Assembly (NCBI GenBank): GCA_027076325.1
Contig: JALTJZ010000058.1
Span: 1 to 40,654, forward strand
DNA from: Chromatiales bacterium
GTDB taxonomy: Bacteria > Pseudomonadota > Gammaproteobacteria > UBA6429 > Thiohalophilaceae
DNA: 40,654 bases
Direction of reading: 5' to 3'
Part shown: in pieces, positions 1 through 7,494 of the stretch
How the letters are laid out: the number at the start of each line of letters is the position of its first letter
How positions within the stretch are numbered: the stretch's first letter is position 1
Made by a program: the position numbers and the translations under genes
The notes under the pieces: generated by a model
What the model saw: the letters and a program-made list of their open reading frames with translations, nothing else
Database searches by the model: none
Told to the model about the DNA's origin: nothing

Positions 1-2
1 CC

Positions 3-47
3 GACTACCCTGACATGGCTGATAAAGCAAAAGCGGTCTACGTTTAA
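3..47 (+). CDS. possible 3' end of an unidentified gene (partial)
   Basis: An open frame enters from the left edge and ends at a TAA (45-47), encoding the terminal residues DYPDMADKAKAVYV. Fourteen residues are too few to name a product. The other two plus frames also close within the first 50 bases, and the minus strand gives no better reading. It is therefore offered only as a likely truncated gene converging on the tRNA gene. Confidence 0.3.
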   Translation, partial: DYPDMADKAKAVYV

Positions 48-65
48 ACAGGAAAAGGCGGGAAT

Positions 66-100
66 AAAAAAGAGCCATCAACAAGCTTTAACTTGTTGAT
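66..100 (-). terminator. Rho-independent terminator of tRNA-fMet
   Basis: A perfect 9-bp stem (ATCAACAAG at 77-85 and CTTGTTGAT at 92-100) with a 6-nt loop is followed, read on the minus strand, by GGC and a run of six T. It lies 14 bases beyond the CCA end of the tRNA gene, so it most likely ends that transcript. Confidence 0.75.
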
Positions 101-114
101 AACCCTGTAATATT

Positions 115-191
<77 letters not shown>

Positions 192-204
192 TCAGAAGGA
201 GCGC

Positions 205-233
205 ATTGTATCGGTGTGCCGGAAAATTGACAA
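205..233 (-). promoter_or_regulatory. sigma-70 promoter of tRNA-fMet
   Basis: On the minus strand TTGTCA (228-233) and TACAAT (205-210) are separated by exactly 17 bases. A GC-rich discriminator (GCGCTCC) lies between the -10 box and the tRNA. GC-rich discriminators are typical of stable-RNA promoters under stringent control; that regulation is inferred. Confidence 0.75.
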
Positions 234-323
234 GCGATTTTGTGACTATTTTTGGCTTTTAGCCTTATTTTCTGTGCACCTGAAGAACCTACTCAGGCTA
301 ATGACATTATTACATCAGAAATA

Positions 324-336
324 ATGCATTTTGCAT
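324..336. promoter_or_regulatory. palindromic operator candidate, copy 1 (upstream of soxY)
   Basis: The perfect inverted repeat ATGCA-TTT-TGCAT lies about 120 bases before soxY. Its 11-base core TGCATTTTGCA recurs at 2154-2164, 5581-5591 and 5653-5663, always beside the regulator or sulfur genes. A half site (TGCAT) follows at 361-365, and a -10-like TATGAT is at 393-398. It probably binds the Fis-type helix-turn-helix of the regulator at 2192-3559. Confidence 0.55.
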
Positions 337-457
337 ATAAATTAAGCCTTAAATTTAGAATGCATAACTAAAGAGCTATGTTTTTCAGCCGATATGATAA
401 AGTGCAACATTAATATTATTAACCAACCCGTACTATTCGCGTAGAGGAGTATAGTTT

Positions 458-928
458 ATGAATACACAGCGCCGAACCTTTTTAACGGCCTCAATGGCTG
501 CAGGGACTGTCGCAGTTGCTGCCGGTGCAGGGCTTCTAACCCCTGGGACTGTTTTAGCTGCATGGCCAGCCAAAGCATTTGAAGCTAAAAAAATTAACGT
601 TGCAATGAATGCCATTATTGGAACCACTAACGCTACAGACAGCAAAGACATTGTGGTTGAAGCACCCGATATTGCAGAAAATGGTGCCGTGGTGTCTGTT
701 ACTGTTAAATCAAAAATTCCAAATACCGAGTCCATTACTCTTTTTGTACCTGTTAATGCATTCCCGCTATCAGCAAGCTATAACATTGCTGCTAATACCG
801 ACGGATTTGTAACAACTCGCATTAAAATGGCGAAAACATCTGATGTTTTTGCTTACGTCAAAGCGGGTGGCAAAACATACAAAGCTAAAAAAGCCGTAAA
901 AGTAACCCTGGGTGGTTGTGGCGGTTAA
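458..928 (+). CDS. soxY: sulfur carrier protein SoxY
   Basis: A 156-residue periplasmic protein that carries sulfur intermediates during thiosulfate oxidation. In the known Sox pathway SoxYZ holds the substrate as a thioconjugate on a C-terminal cysteine of SoxY, while SoxXA, SoxB and other enzymes act on it. The N-terminus has a twin-arginine motif (RRTFLTA, residues 5-11), a hydrophobic stretch and a probable cleavage site after VLA. The protein ends in the diagnostic GGCGG swinging arm. A ribosome site (GAGGAG) precedes the ATG. soxZ follows after 42 bases, so the two are probably one transcript. No soxXA, soxB or soxCD is visible here, so those would lie elsewhere or be absent. Confidence 0.95.
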   Translation: MNTQRRTFLTASMAAGTVAVAAGAGLLTPGTVLAAWPAKAFEAKKINVAMNAIIGTTNATDSKDIVVEAPDIAENGAVVSVTVKSKIPNTESITLFVPVNAFPLSASYNIAANTDGFVTTRIKMAKTSDVFAYVKAGGKTYKAKKAVKVTLGGCGG

Positions 929-970
929 CCCCAGTCCAATATACGGCTAACATTGATAGAGGAAAAAATT

Positions 971-1288
971 ATGGCTAAAAAGAAAATGAAAATACGTGCT
1001 TGGGTTGATGGAAACAAAGCAACCGTCAAGGCAATTATATTCCACCCTATGGAAACCGGTTTGCGCAAAGACAAAGCAACAGGAAAACCCATCCCTGCCC
1101 ACTATATTACCGAAGTGCAGTGCAAGCATAATGGCAAATCTGTATTAACCTGTCTTTGGGGGCCTGGCGTCTCAAAGAATCCCTTCGTTTCCTTTCGATT
1201 TAATGGTGCCAAAAGCGGTGACACATTGAAAATTTCATGGGTTGATAACAAGGGAGGCAGTGGCGAGAAAGAAGCTAAAATAGGCTAA
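971..1288 (+). CDS. soxZ: sulfur carrier partner protein SoxZ
   Basis: A 105-residue protein of the SoxZ family, the immunoglobulin-like partner that dimerises with SoxY and travels with it to the periplasm. The sequence has the family pattern (IFHPMETG near residue 20, ending in ISWVDNKG). There is no signal peptide, as expected for a protein co-exported with SoxY. The start is set at the ATG at 971, with GAGGA just upstream. A TTG 18 bases earlier would add six residues and lacks a ribosome site. It sits directly behind soxY and is followed by a strong terminator. Confidence 0.94.
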   Translation: MAKKKMKIRAWVDGNKATVKAIIFHPMETGLRKDKATGKPIPAHYITEVQCKHNGKSVLTCLWGPGVSKNPFVSFRFNGAKSGDTLKISWVDNKGGSGEKEAKIG

Positions 1289-1313
1289 TATATTCCGTCA
1301 TTTTGTTAAAAAG

Positions 1314-1338
1314 ACACGCTCTTAGGAGCGTGTTTTTT
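1314..1338 (+). terminator. Rho-independent terminator after soxYZ
   Basis: An 8-bp stem (ACACGCTC at 1314-1321, GAGCGTGT at 1326-1333) with a TTAG loop is followed by a T-run. It closes the soxY-soxZ unit. Confidence 0.85.
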
Positions 1339-1460
1339 ATTGCTGTTTTTTCACTTAGCAGCTGAGGGTATCCCCACGAATTTCCAGTCAAAAACAATAA
1401 CTTAAATATATATCAATACTGGGCTAAAACGCTGCAGTCTCCTTTTAATTTATTCCCGCG

Positions 1461-1489
1461 AAAAAAAAACGGATGCAAATGCACCCGTT
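1461..1489 (-). terminator. Rho-independent terminator after the dsrE-like gene
   Basis: On the minus strand an 8-bp stem (ACGGGTGC/GCATCCGT, one G-T wobble, arms 1481-1488 and 1469-1476) with an ATTT loop is followed by eight T. It lies 25 bases past the stop of the DsrE-family gene. Confidence 0.85.
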
Positions 1490-1513
1490 CTTTATCCTGT
1501 ATTGAAACCGCTA

Positions 1514-1981
1514 TTAAGGCTTAATGTACAGGTAACCTTTTTGTTGAAGGTGGGCAATTTGAGCAACACCAGAAGGAACGATTTCTGCATTTTCGTTAAC
1601 TTTATTTTTATTGATTTTTTTACCACGAATAGTATTTGCACAAATCTGGAACTTAACACCACGGTTAGCAAGGCCAGCAACAGTATCAGTAAAGTTATAA
1701 ACCTTACCTTTTTTGTTTTTCTTGCCCATAGAACCTTCAACTAATGCAAAAGCACCACTACTGTGCGTTACAACAATAATGTCAAGGTTTTTGTCACCAA
1801 CCGCATTCAGGTGATTTTTTACATTACGTAAAGCACCGGTCGCCGTGTGGATATTATTAACATGATAAACAACTTTCTGTTTGTCATAGCCATTTTTAGC
1901 TGTGCCAGCCTGAACTGCAGACACAGATAAACCGATTAATGCAGCAGCAAGAACCAGTGCTTTCGTCATTGATAATTTCAT
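1514..1981 (-). CDS. exported DsrE-family sulfur-relay-like protein
   Basis: 155 residues with a clear Sec signal peptide (hydrophobic core ALVLAAALIGLSVSA, cleavage expected after VQA near residue 25). The mature part has the DsrE/DsrF-like fold pattern: a YHVNNI beginning, a central IIVVTHSSGAFAL strand-turn, and VKFQICANTIR with a single conserved cysteine. DsrE-like proteins pass or bind sulfur atoms on cysteine. This subfamily is exported, so a periplasmic sulfur-handling role near SoxYZ is plausible but unproven. The ATG at 1981 is preceded by GGAGGAG at good spacing. It is monocistronic, with a palindromic operator copy about 170 bases upstream and its own terminator. Confidence 0.85.
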   Translation of the reverse strand: MKLSMTKALVLAAALIGLSVSAVQAGTAKNGYDKQKVVYHVNNIHTATGALRNVKNHLNAVGDKNLDIIVVTHSSGAFALVEGSMGKKNKKGKVYNFTDTVAGLANRGVKFQICANTIRGKKINKNKVNENAEIVPSGVAQIAHLQQKGYLYIKP

Positions 1982-2019
1982 TTAATTCTCCTCCAGGTTT
2001 TACAACCTAATTTAATTTT

Positions 2020-2036
2020 GTGTTATTTGCTAACAC
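2020..2036. repeat. inverted repeat in the dsrE-like leader
   Basis: A perfect 6-bp inverted repeat (GTGTTA/TAACAC, 5-nt spacer) lies about 40 bases upstream of the DsrE-family start codon. It could be an operator or a leader hairpin; nothing further can be shown. Confidence 0.35.
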
Positions 2037-2152
2037 GTTAATTACAACAAAAATCTATCCCTGATGTAAACAAGTTTATCCATGTATTCACTTGTATTTA
2101 TACCTGCAACCATAAGTAATTGAAATTTCTAGTTAATCCTTATTTAACAGTA

Positions 2153-2165
2153 ATGCAAAATGCAT
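2153..2165. promoter_or_regulatory. palindromic operator candidate, copy 2
   Basis: The repeat ATGCA-AAA-TGCAT is the same palindrome as at 324-336 read on the other strand. It lies 26 bases past the regulator stop and upstream of the dsrE-like gene, so it would serve the dsrE-like promoter. Confidence 0.55.
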
Positions 2166-2191
2166 GCTTAAGTTTATTAGAATTTAATAAT

Positions 2192-3559
2192 TTAGATCCG
2201 CTCATCGCTATTATCATAGCGCCGCAACTTACGCCATAAAGTTGTTTTATCAATCCCGAGTACCTTGGCAACTTTGGTTTTTTTCCCTTTAAAACAATTT
2301 AAAACATGACTGATGTACTCATATTCAAGCTCAACTAATGAAACAAATTTATCACTCGAGAATTGTACAATATTGTTATTCTCTGACATTGCATCGTTGT
2401 CTGCTTGCCATTTAAGGATTGGCCCATCGGCCAAAATAATACTGCGTTCAACTGCATTGCGCAAAGCACGCACATTTCCGTTCCACTGCGCCTGACATAA
2501 GCGATGCAAAGAAACACTGTCAAATCCCTGTACTTTCCGGTTATAGTGCTCGGCAAACTCAGCAACAAAGGCTTCAACTAACGCAGGAATATCATCACGA
2601 CGTTCATCTAATGATGGCACCGTGACACTGACAACACTTAAACGGCTGTAAAAATCTGTACGTATTTTCCCCTGCTCCAAAAGTAGATCAACATCATCAT
2701 TGCTTGCTGAAATAATGCGTATATCAACCGAAATTTGACTCGTACTTCCGACACGTTGAATATATTTTTCATCCAGCACACGCAACAGCTTGACTTGTGT
2801 GTCATCCGACAGCTTGCCAATATCGTCCAGAAATAAAGTACCACCATTCGCTTGTTCAACCAGGCCTTTCATATTTAAAGTTGCATCGTTGACACCATGC
2901 TGGACATGACCAAACATTTCCCTTTGAAAAACAGTTTCGTTTATCCGGCTACAATCAACACTGACAAAAGGCCCGTTTTTACGTGGACTATGATCATGCA
3001 ACGCACGCGCAACCAGTTCTTTACCCGTCCCGGGTTCACCTAAAATAACCGCACAACAATCTACTTCAGCAAGCTTATCGATAGTGTCAAACAGGCTTTT
3101 CATTGCCTGTGTATCACCAATTAGACCAAACCGGTTACGACTAGAACCTAATCGGCGCTTAAGTAATTTATTTTCATTGTTAATTTGTGCTGCTTTCATA
3201 CTGCGTTCAATCATCAGTTGCAGTTCGTTAAAATCAAAAGGCTTTTTAATAAAGTCACTCGCACCACGCTTCATCGCTTCCACTGCATTTTCAACTGATG
3301 AATAGCCGGTCATTACCAACACCGGAATATCTGCATCAATCTGGCGCAATTCGCTAAGCAACTCAAAACCCGTCATACCCGGCATACGTAGATCCGTTAT
3401 CACTAGATCGGCTCCTACTTGTGAAAACTTGTTCAGGCAGTTTTCCGCATCGGTAAAAACCTGACAAGCATAACCTGCATTATCACAATTACGCTTCATT
3501 ACCTTGCCGGTAATAACATCATCATCCACAAACATTACCCGTAGTTGCTTATTTGACAT
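2192..3559 (-). CDS. NtrC-type response regulator lacking the GAFTGA motif
   Basis: 455 residues in three domains. A receiver domain (about 5-120) has the phosphoacceptor D56, T84 and K106. An AAA+ domain (about 145-375) has Walker A GEPGTGKE (174-181) and Walker B LFLDD (242-246). A Fis-type helix-turn-helix ends in [16 protein letters not shown]. The loop that should read GAFTGA reads HGVNDA (221-226), and Walker B has DD where DE is usual, so sigma-54 activation is doubtful. It may act with sigma-70 or as a repressor. The start is placed at 3559 (AGAGG upstream); a longer frame to 3604 would reach deep into the kinase gene. It overlaps the kinase by 11 bases, so the pair is translationally coupled. 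The target is inferred to be the TGCATTTTGCA palindromes around soxYZ and dsrE. Confidence 0.88.
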   Translation of the reverse strand: MSNKQLRVMFVDDDVITGKVMKRNCDNAGYACQVFTDAENCLNKFSQVGADLVITDLRMPGMTGFELLSELRQIDADIPVLVMTGYSSVENAVEAMKRGASDFIKKPFDFNELQLMIERSMKAAQINNENKLLKRRLGSSRNRFGLIGDTQAMKSLFDTIDKLAEVDCCAVILGEPGTGKELVARALHDHSPRKNGPFVSVDCSRINETVFQREMFGHVQHGVNDATLNMKGLVEQANGGTLFLDDIGKLSDDTQVKLLRVLDEKYIQRVGSTSQISVDIRIISASNDDVDLLLEQGKIRTDFYSRLSVVSVTVPSLDERRDDIPALVEAFVAEFAEHYNRKVQGFDSVSLHRLCQAQWNGNVRALRNAVERSIILADGPILKWQADNDAMSENNNIVQFSSDKFVSLVELEYEYISHVLNCFKGKKTKVAKVLGIDKTTLWRKLRRYDNSDERI

Positions 3560-5585
3560 AAACTGCCTCTGCTCTTGTATTATGCGTCGTTTTTGGTTGT
3601 TCACCTGAAACCGGGGGAGTAGTCACTTTTGTTTTAGTTTCATTTTGGCCACAGGCTTTAACTGGTAAAACAATACTCACTTTCACACCGGTTGGAACAA
3701 CTTTCTCAATATTAATCGTTCCGCCATGACGTTTAACAATGCCGTAACTGACAGACAGTCCTAGACCGGTTCCTTCCCCTTCCTGCTTGGTCGTAAAAAA
3801 GGGGTCAAACACTTTCGATACATTATTGTTATCAATGCCTTTACCGTTATCCAGTATTTCGACAACGACAAACTCGTTATGAATTGAACCTGAAATAAAA
3901 ATATTACTTTCTTCCGGTGATGCCTGTATTGCATTTAAAATAATATTAACTAAAACCTGCTGTAACATATTAGGGTCACCCACCATTTTTAATGGTGAAT
4001 GAACTTGTGTAACAAGGTGTATTTGTGCAGTTTCTATTCGATGATGCAATAACGACAAGGTTTCGTTAACCAGCTCACTCATATCAAATTCTTTAAATTG
4101 CGGTTCATTTTCTTTGGCAAAATTCAGAATACCCTGCACAATGTTGGCACAGCGCTTCACTTCTGTTTGCAATAACTTCATATCGCTGGCAGCCTGGGGA
4201 TTTTTATCTTTTATTTCATCTTCAACCAATCCGGCAAGTGAGGTTATATTCATTAACGGGTTGTTAATCTCATGCCCAATACCAGCAGCCAACTGTCCTA
4301 TTGAAGCTAAACGTTCAGATTGACAAACCGCGCGCTCTGCTTTATCACGTTCGTCTTCGGCTTTTTCCAGGCAAGCCACTAAATAGTTAAACGCACGCCC
4401 CGCAAAGCCTATCTCATCTTTTGCATTGGCATCATAACGAATGGTATGTTCACCATCAGCATAACGAGTAATAATACTGGCCAGCAATTGCACCGGTTTT
4501 GCTAGTTGAAAAGCAGCCCATATTGCAAAAGCGAGACTAACAACAAGTAAAAATGCAAGTAACATCCAGATAGACTCTCGCATGTTTTTAATCGGTGCTA
4601 AAACAAAGTCGGTTGCAACTTCAATAACAATAAGCCACTGCGTATCTTTTTGTGGGTAAGGTGTAATTTTTCGATAGAAAAACATACGGCCATCGTCTTT
4701 ATATAATGACCCATATACACTTGAGTTACGCATATCGCGCCATTCAGCCGGAGTCAGTTCAGCCGACAAACGATAATCACTGCCCACCTGATTGGCAAAA
4801 CGTTTAGTGGAATCCTTATGATATAAGTAAATTCCGTCACGTTGAGCATCTTTACTCACTTCAACAATATAAGCATTACCGGGGTAGCCACCCAGTGCCG
4901 CCTCCATCGTTGAATCCACTCGCCGTCCCCACATATTAACAATCAACACACCTTCGACCTGATCAATTTCATCTTTAATCGGTACAGAGTAACGCACCAT
5001 TGCCGGACAAAAGTCCGCACCGGGTACAACCTGGCCAAGTTCAAAGTTAGACATAACAACTTTCTCATTGCCTTTTACCGCATCCCGAAAAAATGGACGT
5101 GAAGACTGGTTCGCCACGTACATTCGATTCGATTTTTCATCGAAAAGCTTTGCCACAATCGGCTTGCCTTCTTTCACTTTAACCAGAGTCTTGCCACTGT
5201 TATCCAGAAATCGAAGTGCCTGAATACTGGTAACCGAATGCTGGTAGTTGATAAAAAACTGCTCCAGAACCTCAGCACGTTGTTTATATAAATCAGGATT
5301 TTTGCGATATGCTGCCAGTGAATGGCTGGATGCAAACTCACGCACAGCCGGAACGCGTGCTAACCCATTCGCAATGGACTTCTGGCTATTAAGGATTAGC
5401 TCCACTTCACCCGCCATCTTGTCCAATGTGGTTTGTAACTCGGACTCCGTACGCTGGGTAATTTCAACTTCCATACGATCAACCACGCCAAACAGCAAAA
5501 TAAGTAATGGAATACTCGTTAGCAGGGAAAAAACCAGAAAGAATTTCAAACGTAGTGGCATCGACAAAGGACTTCTTGATTGCAT
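3549..5585 (-). CDS. membrane sensor histidine kinase (NtrB/HydH class)
   Basis: 678 residues. Transmembrane helix 1 lies at about 12-34, and a large periplasmic sensor region of double-Cache type fills about 36-335. Helix 2 lies at about 337-362, followed by HAMP (to about 412). The HisKA motif has H438 in GIGHEINNP. The HATPase shows the N box (NIILNAIQA), DNGKGID and GTGLGLS. It should autophosphorylate in response to a periplasmic signal and pass phosphate to D56 of the regulator encoded by the overlapping next gene. The ligand is unknown; position beside soxYZ suggests a sulfur compound or redox state. The ATG at 5585 lies inside an operator palindrome and has no obvious ribosome site. 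M9 (5561) is an alternative start. Confidence 0.88.
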   Translation of the reverse strand: MQSRSPLSMPLRLKFFLVFSLLTSIPLLILLFGVVDRMEVEITQRTESELQTTLDKMAGEVELILNSQKSIANGLARVPAVREFASSHSLAAYRKNPDLYKQRAEVLEQFFINYQHSVTSIQALRFLDNSGKTLVKVKEGKPIVAKLFDEKSNRMYVANQSSRPFFRDAVKGNEKVVMSNFELGQVVPGADFCPAMVRYSVPIKDEIDQVEGVLIVNMWGRRVDSTMEAALGGYPGNAYIVEVSKDAQRDGIYLYHKDSTKRFANQVGSDYRLSAELTPAEWRDMRNSSVYGSLYKDDGRMFFYRKITPYPQKDTQWLIVIEVATDFVLAPIKNMRESIWMLLAFLLVVSLAFAIWAAFQLAKPVQLLASIITRYADGEHTIRYDANAKDEIGFAGRAFNYLVACLEKAEDERDKAERAVCQSERLASIGQLAAGIGHEINNPLMNITSLAGLVEDEIKDKNPQAASDMKLLQTEVKRCANIVQGILNFAKENEPQFKEFDMSELVNETLSLLHHRIETAQIHLVTQVHSPLKMVGDPNMLQQVLVNIILNAIQASPEESNIFISGSIHNEFVVVEILDNGKGIDNNNVSKVFDPFFTTKQEGEGTGLGLSVSYGIVKRHGGTINIEKVVPTGVKVSIVLPVKACGQNETKTKVTTPPVSGEQPKTTHNTRAEAVYVK

Positions 5586-5591
5586 TTTGCA
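5581..5591. promoter_or_regulatory. palindromic operator candidate, copy 3 (on the kinase start codon)
   Basis: TGCATTTTGCA covers the proposed ATG of the sensor kinase. Binding here would be expected to block expression, so negative autoregulation is the simplest inference. Confidence 0.5.
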
Positions 5592-5652
5592 ACTAAGTTT
5601 AGCAACTCTTTGTAATTTTTAGTAGTTATGCAATATACCACATTATTATTGC

Positions 5653-5663
5653 TGCAAAATGCA
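5653..5663. promoter_or_regulatory. palindromic operator candidate, copy 4 (kinase promoter region)
   Basis: TGCAAAATGCA lies 62 bases upstream of copy 3, in the 101-base gap between the DUF2818 gene and the kinase. On the minus strand a TATATT (5632-5637) lies 15-16 bases downstream of TTTGCA/TTTTGC within this copy, so the site could overlap a weak -35 box. Confidence 0.5.
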
Positions 5664-5686
5664 ACAATTTAGTGTATAATATTGTT

Positions 5687-6007
5687 TTATAAGGATTTTC
5701 TACTTAGAAGATGCACAATCAGATGTCGATAAATAAAGGAAGGAAAAGCAAAAACAGCAAATAAACTCAAAAATATGGTGTAAAACTCCCAGTCCTGAGA
5801 GTGAACCGTACCAATCGATTTTTGCTCAAGCCCCCAGGCAAACAAAACCGCCAAACAGGCATAAACTAGCCACTCAAGCAATCTCATCCAGGTACGCTTT
5901 TTTCCGCCAAAAGGTGGGGTAAAAATAATAAAAAAGCGCTCGCTCAACCAGGGGATATTGGCAAAAATGATTAAAAAACCAAGTAATAAAAGAATACTAC
6001 TACTCAT
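5687..6007 (-). CDS. DUF2818 membrane protein, complex I-associated
   Basis: 106 residues with three hydrophobic segments (about 5-25, 45-62 and 77-95) and a basic C-terminus. The pattern IPWLSERFFI and the QDWEFY segment match the DUF2818 family, whose genes are regularly found directly after nuoN in proteobacteria. No biochemical role is established; an assembly or accessory role for NADH dehydrogenase is inferred from position. It lies 24 bases after nuoN and is the last gene of the nuo transcript. No GC-rich terminator is visible after it, so some read-through toward the sensor kinase is possible. Confidence 0.8.
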   Translation of the reverse strand: MSSSILLLLGFLIIFANIPWLSERFFIIFTPPFGGKKRTWMRLLEWLVYACLAVLFAWGLEQKSIGTVHSQDWEFYTIFLSLFAVFAFPSFIYRHLIVHLLSRKSL

Positions 6008-6031
6008 AGGCGTAAACTCCGTAATAGTGAA

Positions 6032-7471
6032 CTAACTCGCTGAAACCACGTTCAGACAAAGACTTAACAGCCCACCCGGGAACAAACCAATTAACAATAC
6101 AGCGAACGCATTCACACTGATCAGCAAAGACATGTCTTTAGAGCAGTGAATTGGTTCACTGCTTTCAGCTTTATCAAAATACATAATCTTAATCACGCGA
6201 AGGTAATAGAATGCACCAATAATTGAAAATATCACACTGGCAACCGCTAACCAGACAAGATCAACGGAAATAACAGCGCTAAGAACGGATAATTTTGCCC
6301 AGAAACCAAGGAACGGTGGCACACCAGCCATCGAAAACATCAAAATCAACATTAAAAACGCATACCAGGGGCTACGCTGGTTTAAGCCTTTAAAGTCCGC
6401 AAGCTTTTCAGCTTCAAAACCCTTGCGGCTTAAAAGAATAATCATTGCAAAGCCACCCAGTGACATCAAGGTGTAAGTAATCGCGTAAAACATCGATGCA
6501 GATACGCCCTCTTCTGTTCCGGCAACAACACCCAACATTAAAAAACCGATATGTGAAATGGTTGAATAAGCCAGCATACGTTTAATATTGACCTGCGCAA
6601 TTGCAACAATATTACCGACCGCAAGTGATAACAGTACCAGTAAAATAAGAATATCCTGCCATTGTGCACTAACTGAACCCAGGCCATCCATTAATAAACG
6701 CATCAACATTGCAAATGCAGCCAGCTTAGGAGCGGAACCAATAAAGATAGTAACCGCAGTAGGCGCACCCTGATAAACATCCGGCACCCACATATGAAAG
6801 GGCACCGCGCCAAGTTTAAAGGCCACACCAATCAACAAAAAGACGATACCAAAGATAAGAACAATATTGTCACTCACATTAGCTGCATTAGCACTAATCA
6901 CAGCCAAATCCAGGCTGCCGGTGATACCATAAATCATCGACATGCCATATAACAACATACCGGAAGCAATCGCACCCAGCACAAAATACTTCATTGCCGC
7001 TTCAGAAGCCTGTATCGAATCGCGATGCAGCGCAACCATCGCATATAATGATAGTGACAGTAATTCAAGCCCAAGATAAATGGTTAAAAAATTATGTGCA
7101 GAAATAAGAATCATCATACCCAGCACAGCAAACAAGCCGAGTGTATAAAATTCACCTTTAAATAAGCCACGATCTTTCAGATAATCTTTGGCATATAAAA
7201 ACACCATAAAGGTTGCGATATAAACCGCAATTTTAAGCACGTCTGCAATACCATCTCTTACGAAGGTATCACTAAAGGATAAAACAGATGCTTCACTAAA
7301 AGTTGCAACCGTTATGAGTACCGCAATAATCAGTGTAGCCTGAGATAACATATAGCTCGCGCCACGACTTGTTTTGCTTAAAAACAAATCAACCACCAAA
7401 ATAATGCAAGCCATACTCAAGATGAATATTTCTGGCAGTGCGGGCATTACATCAGGTATCTCGAAACTCAT
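6032..7471 (-). CDS. nuoN: NADH-quinone oxidoreductase subunit N
   Basis: 479 residues, hydrophobic throughout with about 14 transmembrane helices. It is one of the three Mrp-antiporter-like proton-pumping subunits of complex I in the inner membrane. Family motifs are visible: the GLELLSLSLYAMVAL segment with its buried glutamate, FKLGAVPFHMWVPDVYQGAP, and KRMLAYSTISHIGFL. Length is normal for NuoN. It lies 23 bases after nuoM and is the last canonical nuo subunit in the operon. Confidence 0.97.
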   Translation of the reverse strand: MSFEIPDVMPALPEIFILSMACIILVVDLFLSKTSRGASYMLSQATLIIAVLITVATFSEASVLSFSDTFVRDGIADVLKIAVYIATFMVFLYAKDYLKDRGLFKGEFYTLGLFAVLGMMILISAHNFLTIYLGLELLSLSLYAMVALHRDSIQASEAAMKYFVLGAIASGMLLYGMSMIYGITGSLDLAVISANAANVSDNIVLIFGIVFLLIGVAFKLGAVPFHMWVPDVYQGAPTAVTIFIGSAPKLAAFAMLMRLLMDGLGSVSAQWQDILILLVLLSLAVGNIVAIAQVNIKRMLAYSTISHIGFLMLGVVAGTEEGVSASMFYAITYTLMSLGGFAMIILLSRKGFEAEKLADFKGLNQRSPWYAFLMLILMFSMAGVPPFLGFWAKLSVLSAVISVDLVWLAVASVIFSIIGAFYYLRVIKIMYFDKAESSEPIHCSKDMSLLISVNAFAVLLIGLFPGGLLSLCLNVVSAS

Positions 7472-7494
7472 TATTTTTATCTCTTAAACAACAA

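Noticed and set aside
337-457. Sigma-54 promoter before soxY
   Set aside because: No GG-N10-GC element was found, and the nearby regulator lacks the GAFTGA loop; only a weak -10-like TATGAT is present.
953-970. Six-residue TTG-initiated extension of SoxZ
   Set aside because: The ribosome site GAGGA lies inside this extension and is correctly spaced for the ATG at 971.
1472-1482. Possible fifth operator copy (TGCAAATGCA)
   Set aside because: The spacing is one base short, and it forms the apex of the dsrE-like terminator hairpin.
3560-3604. Longer N-terminus for the NtrC-type regulator
   Set aside because: It would add 15 non-family residues and enlarge the overlap with the kinase; the ATG at 3559 has AGAGG and opens directly onto the receiver domain.
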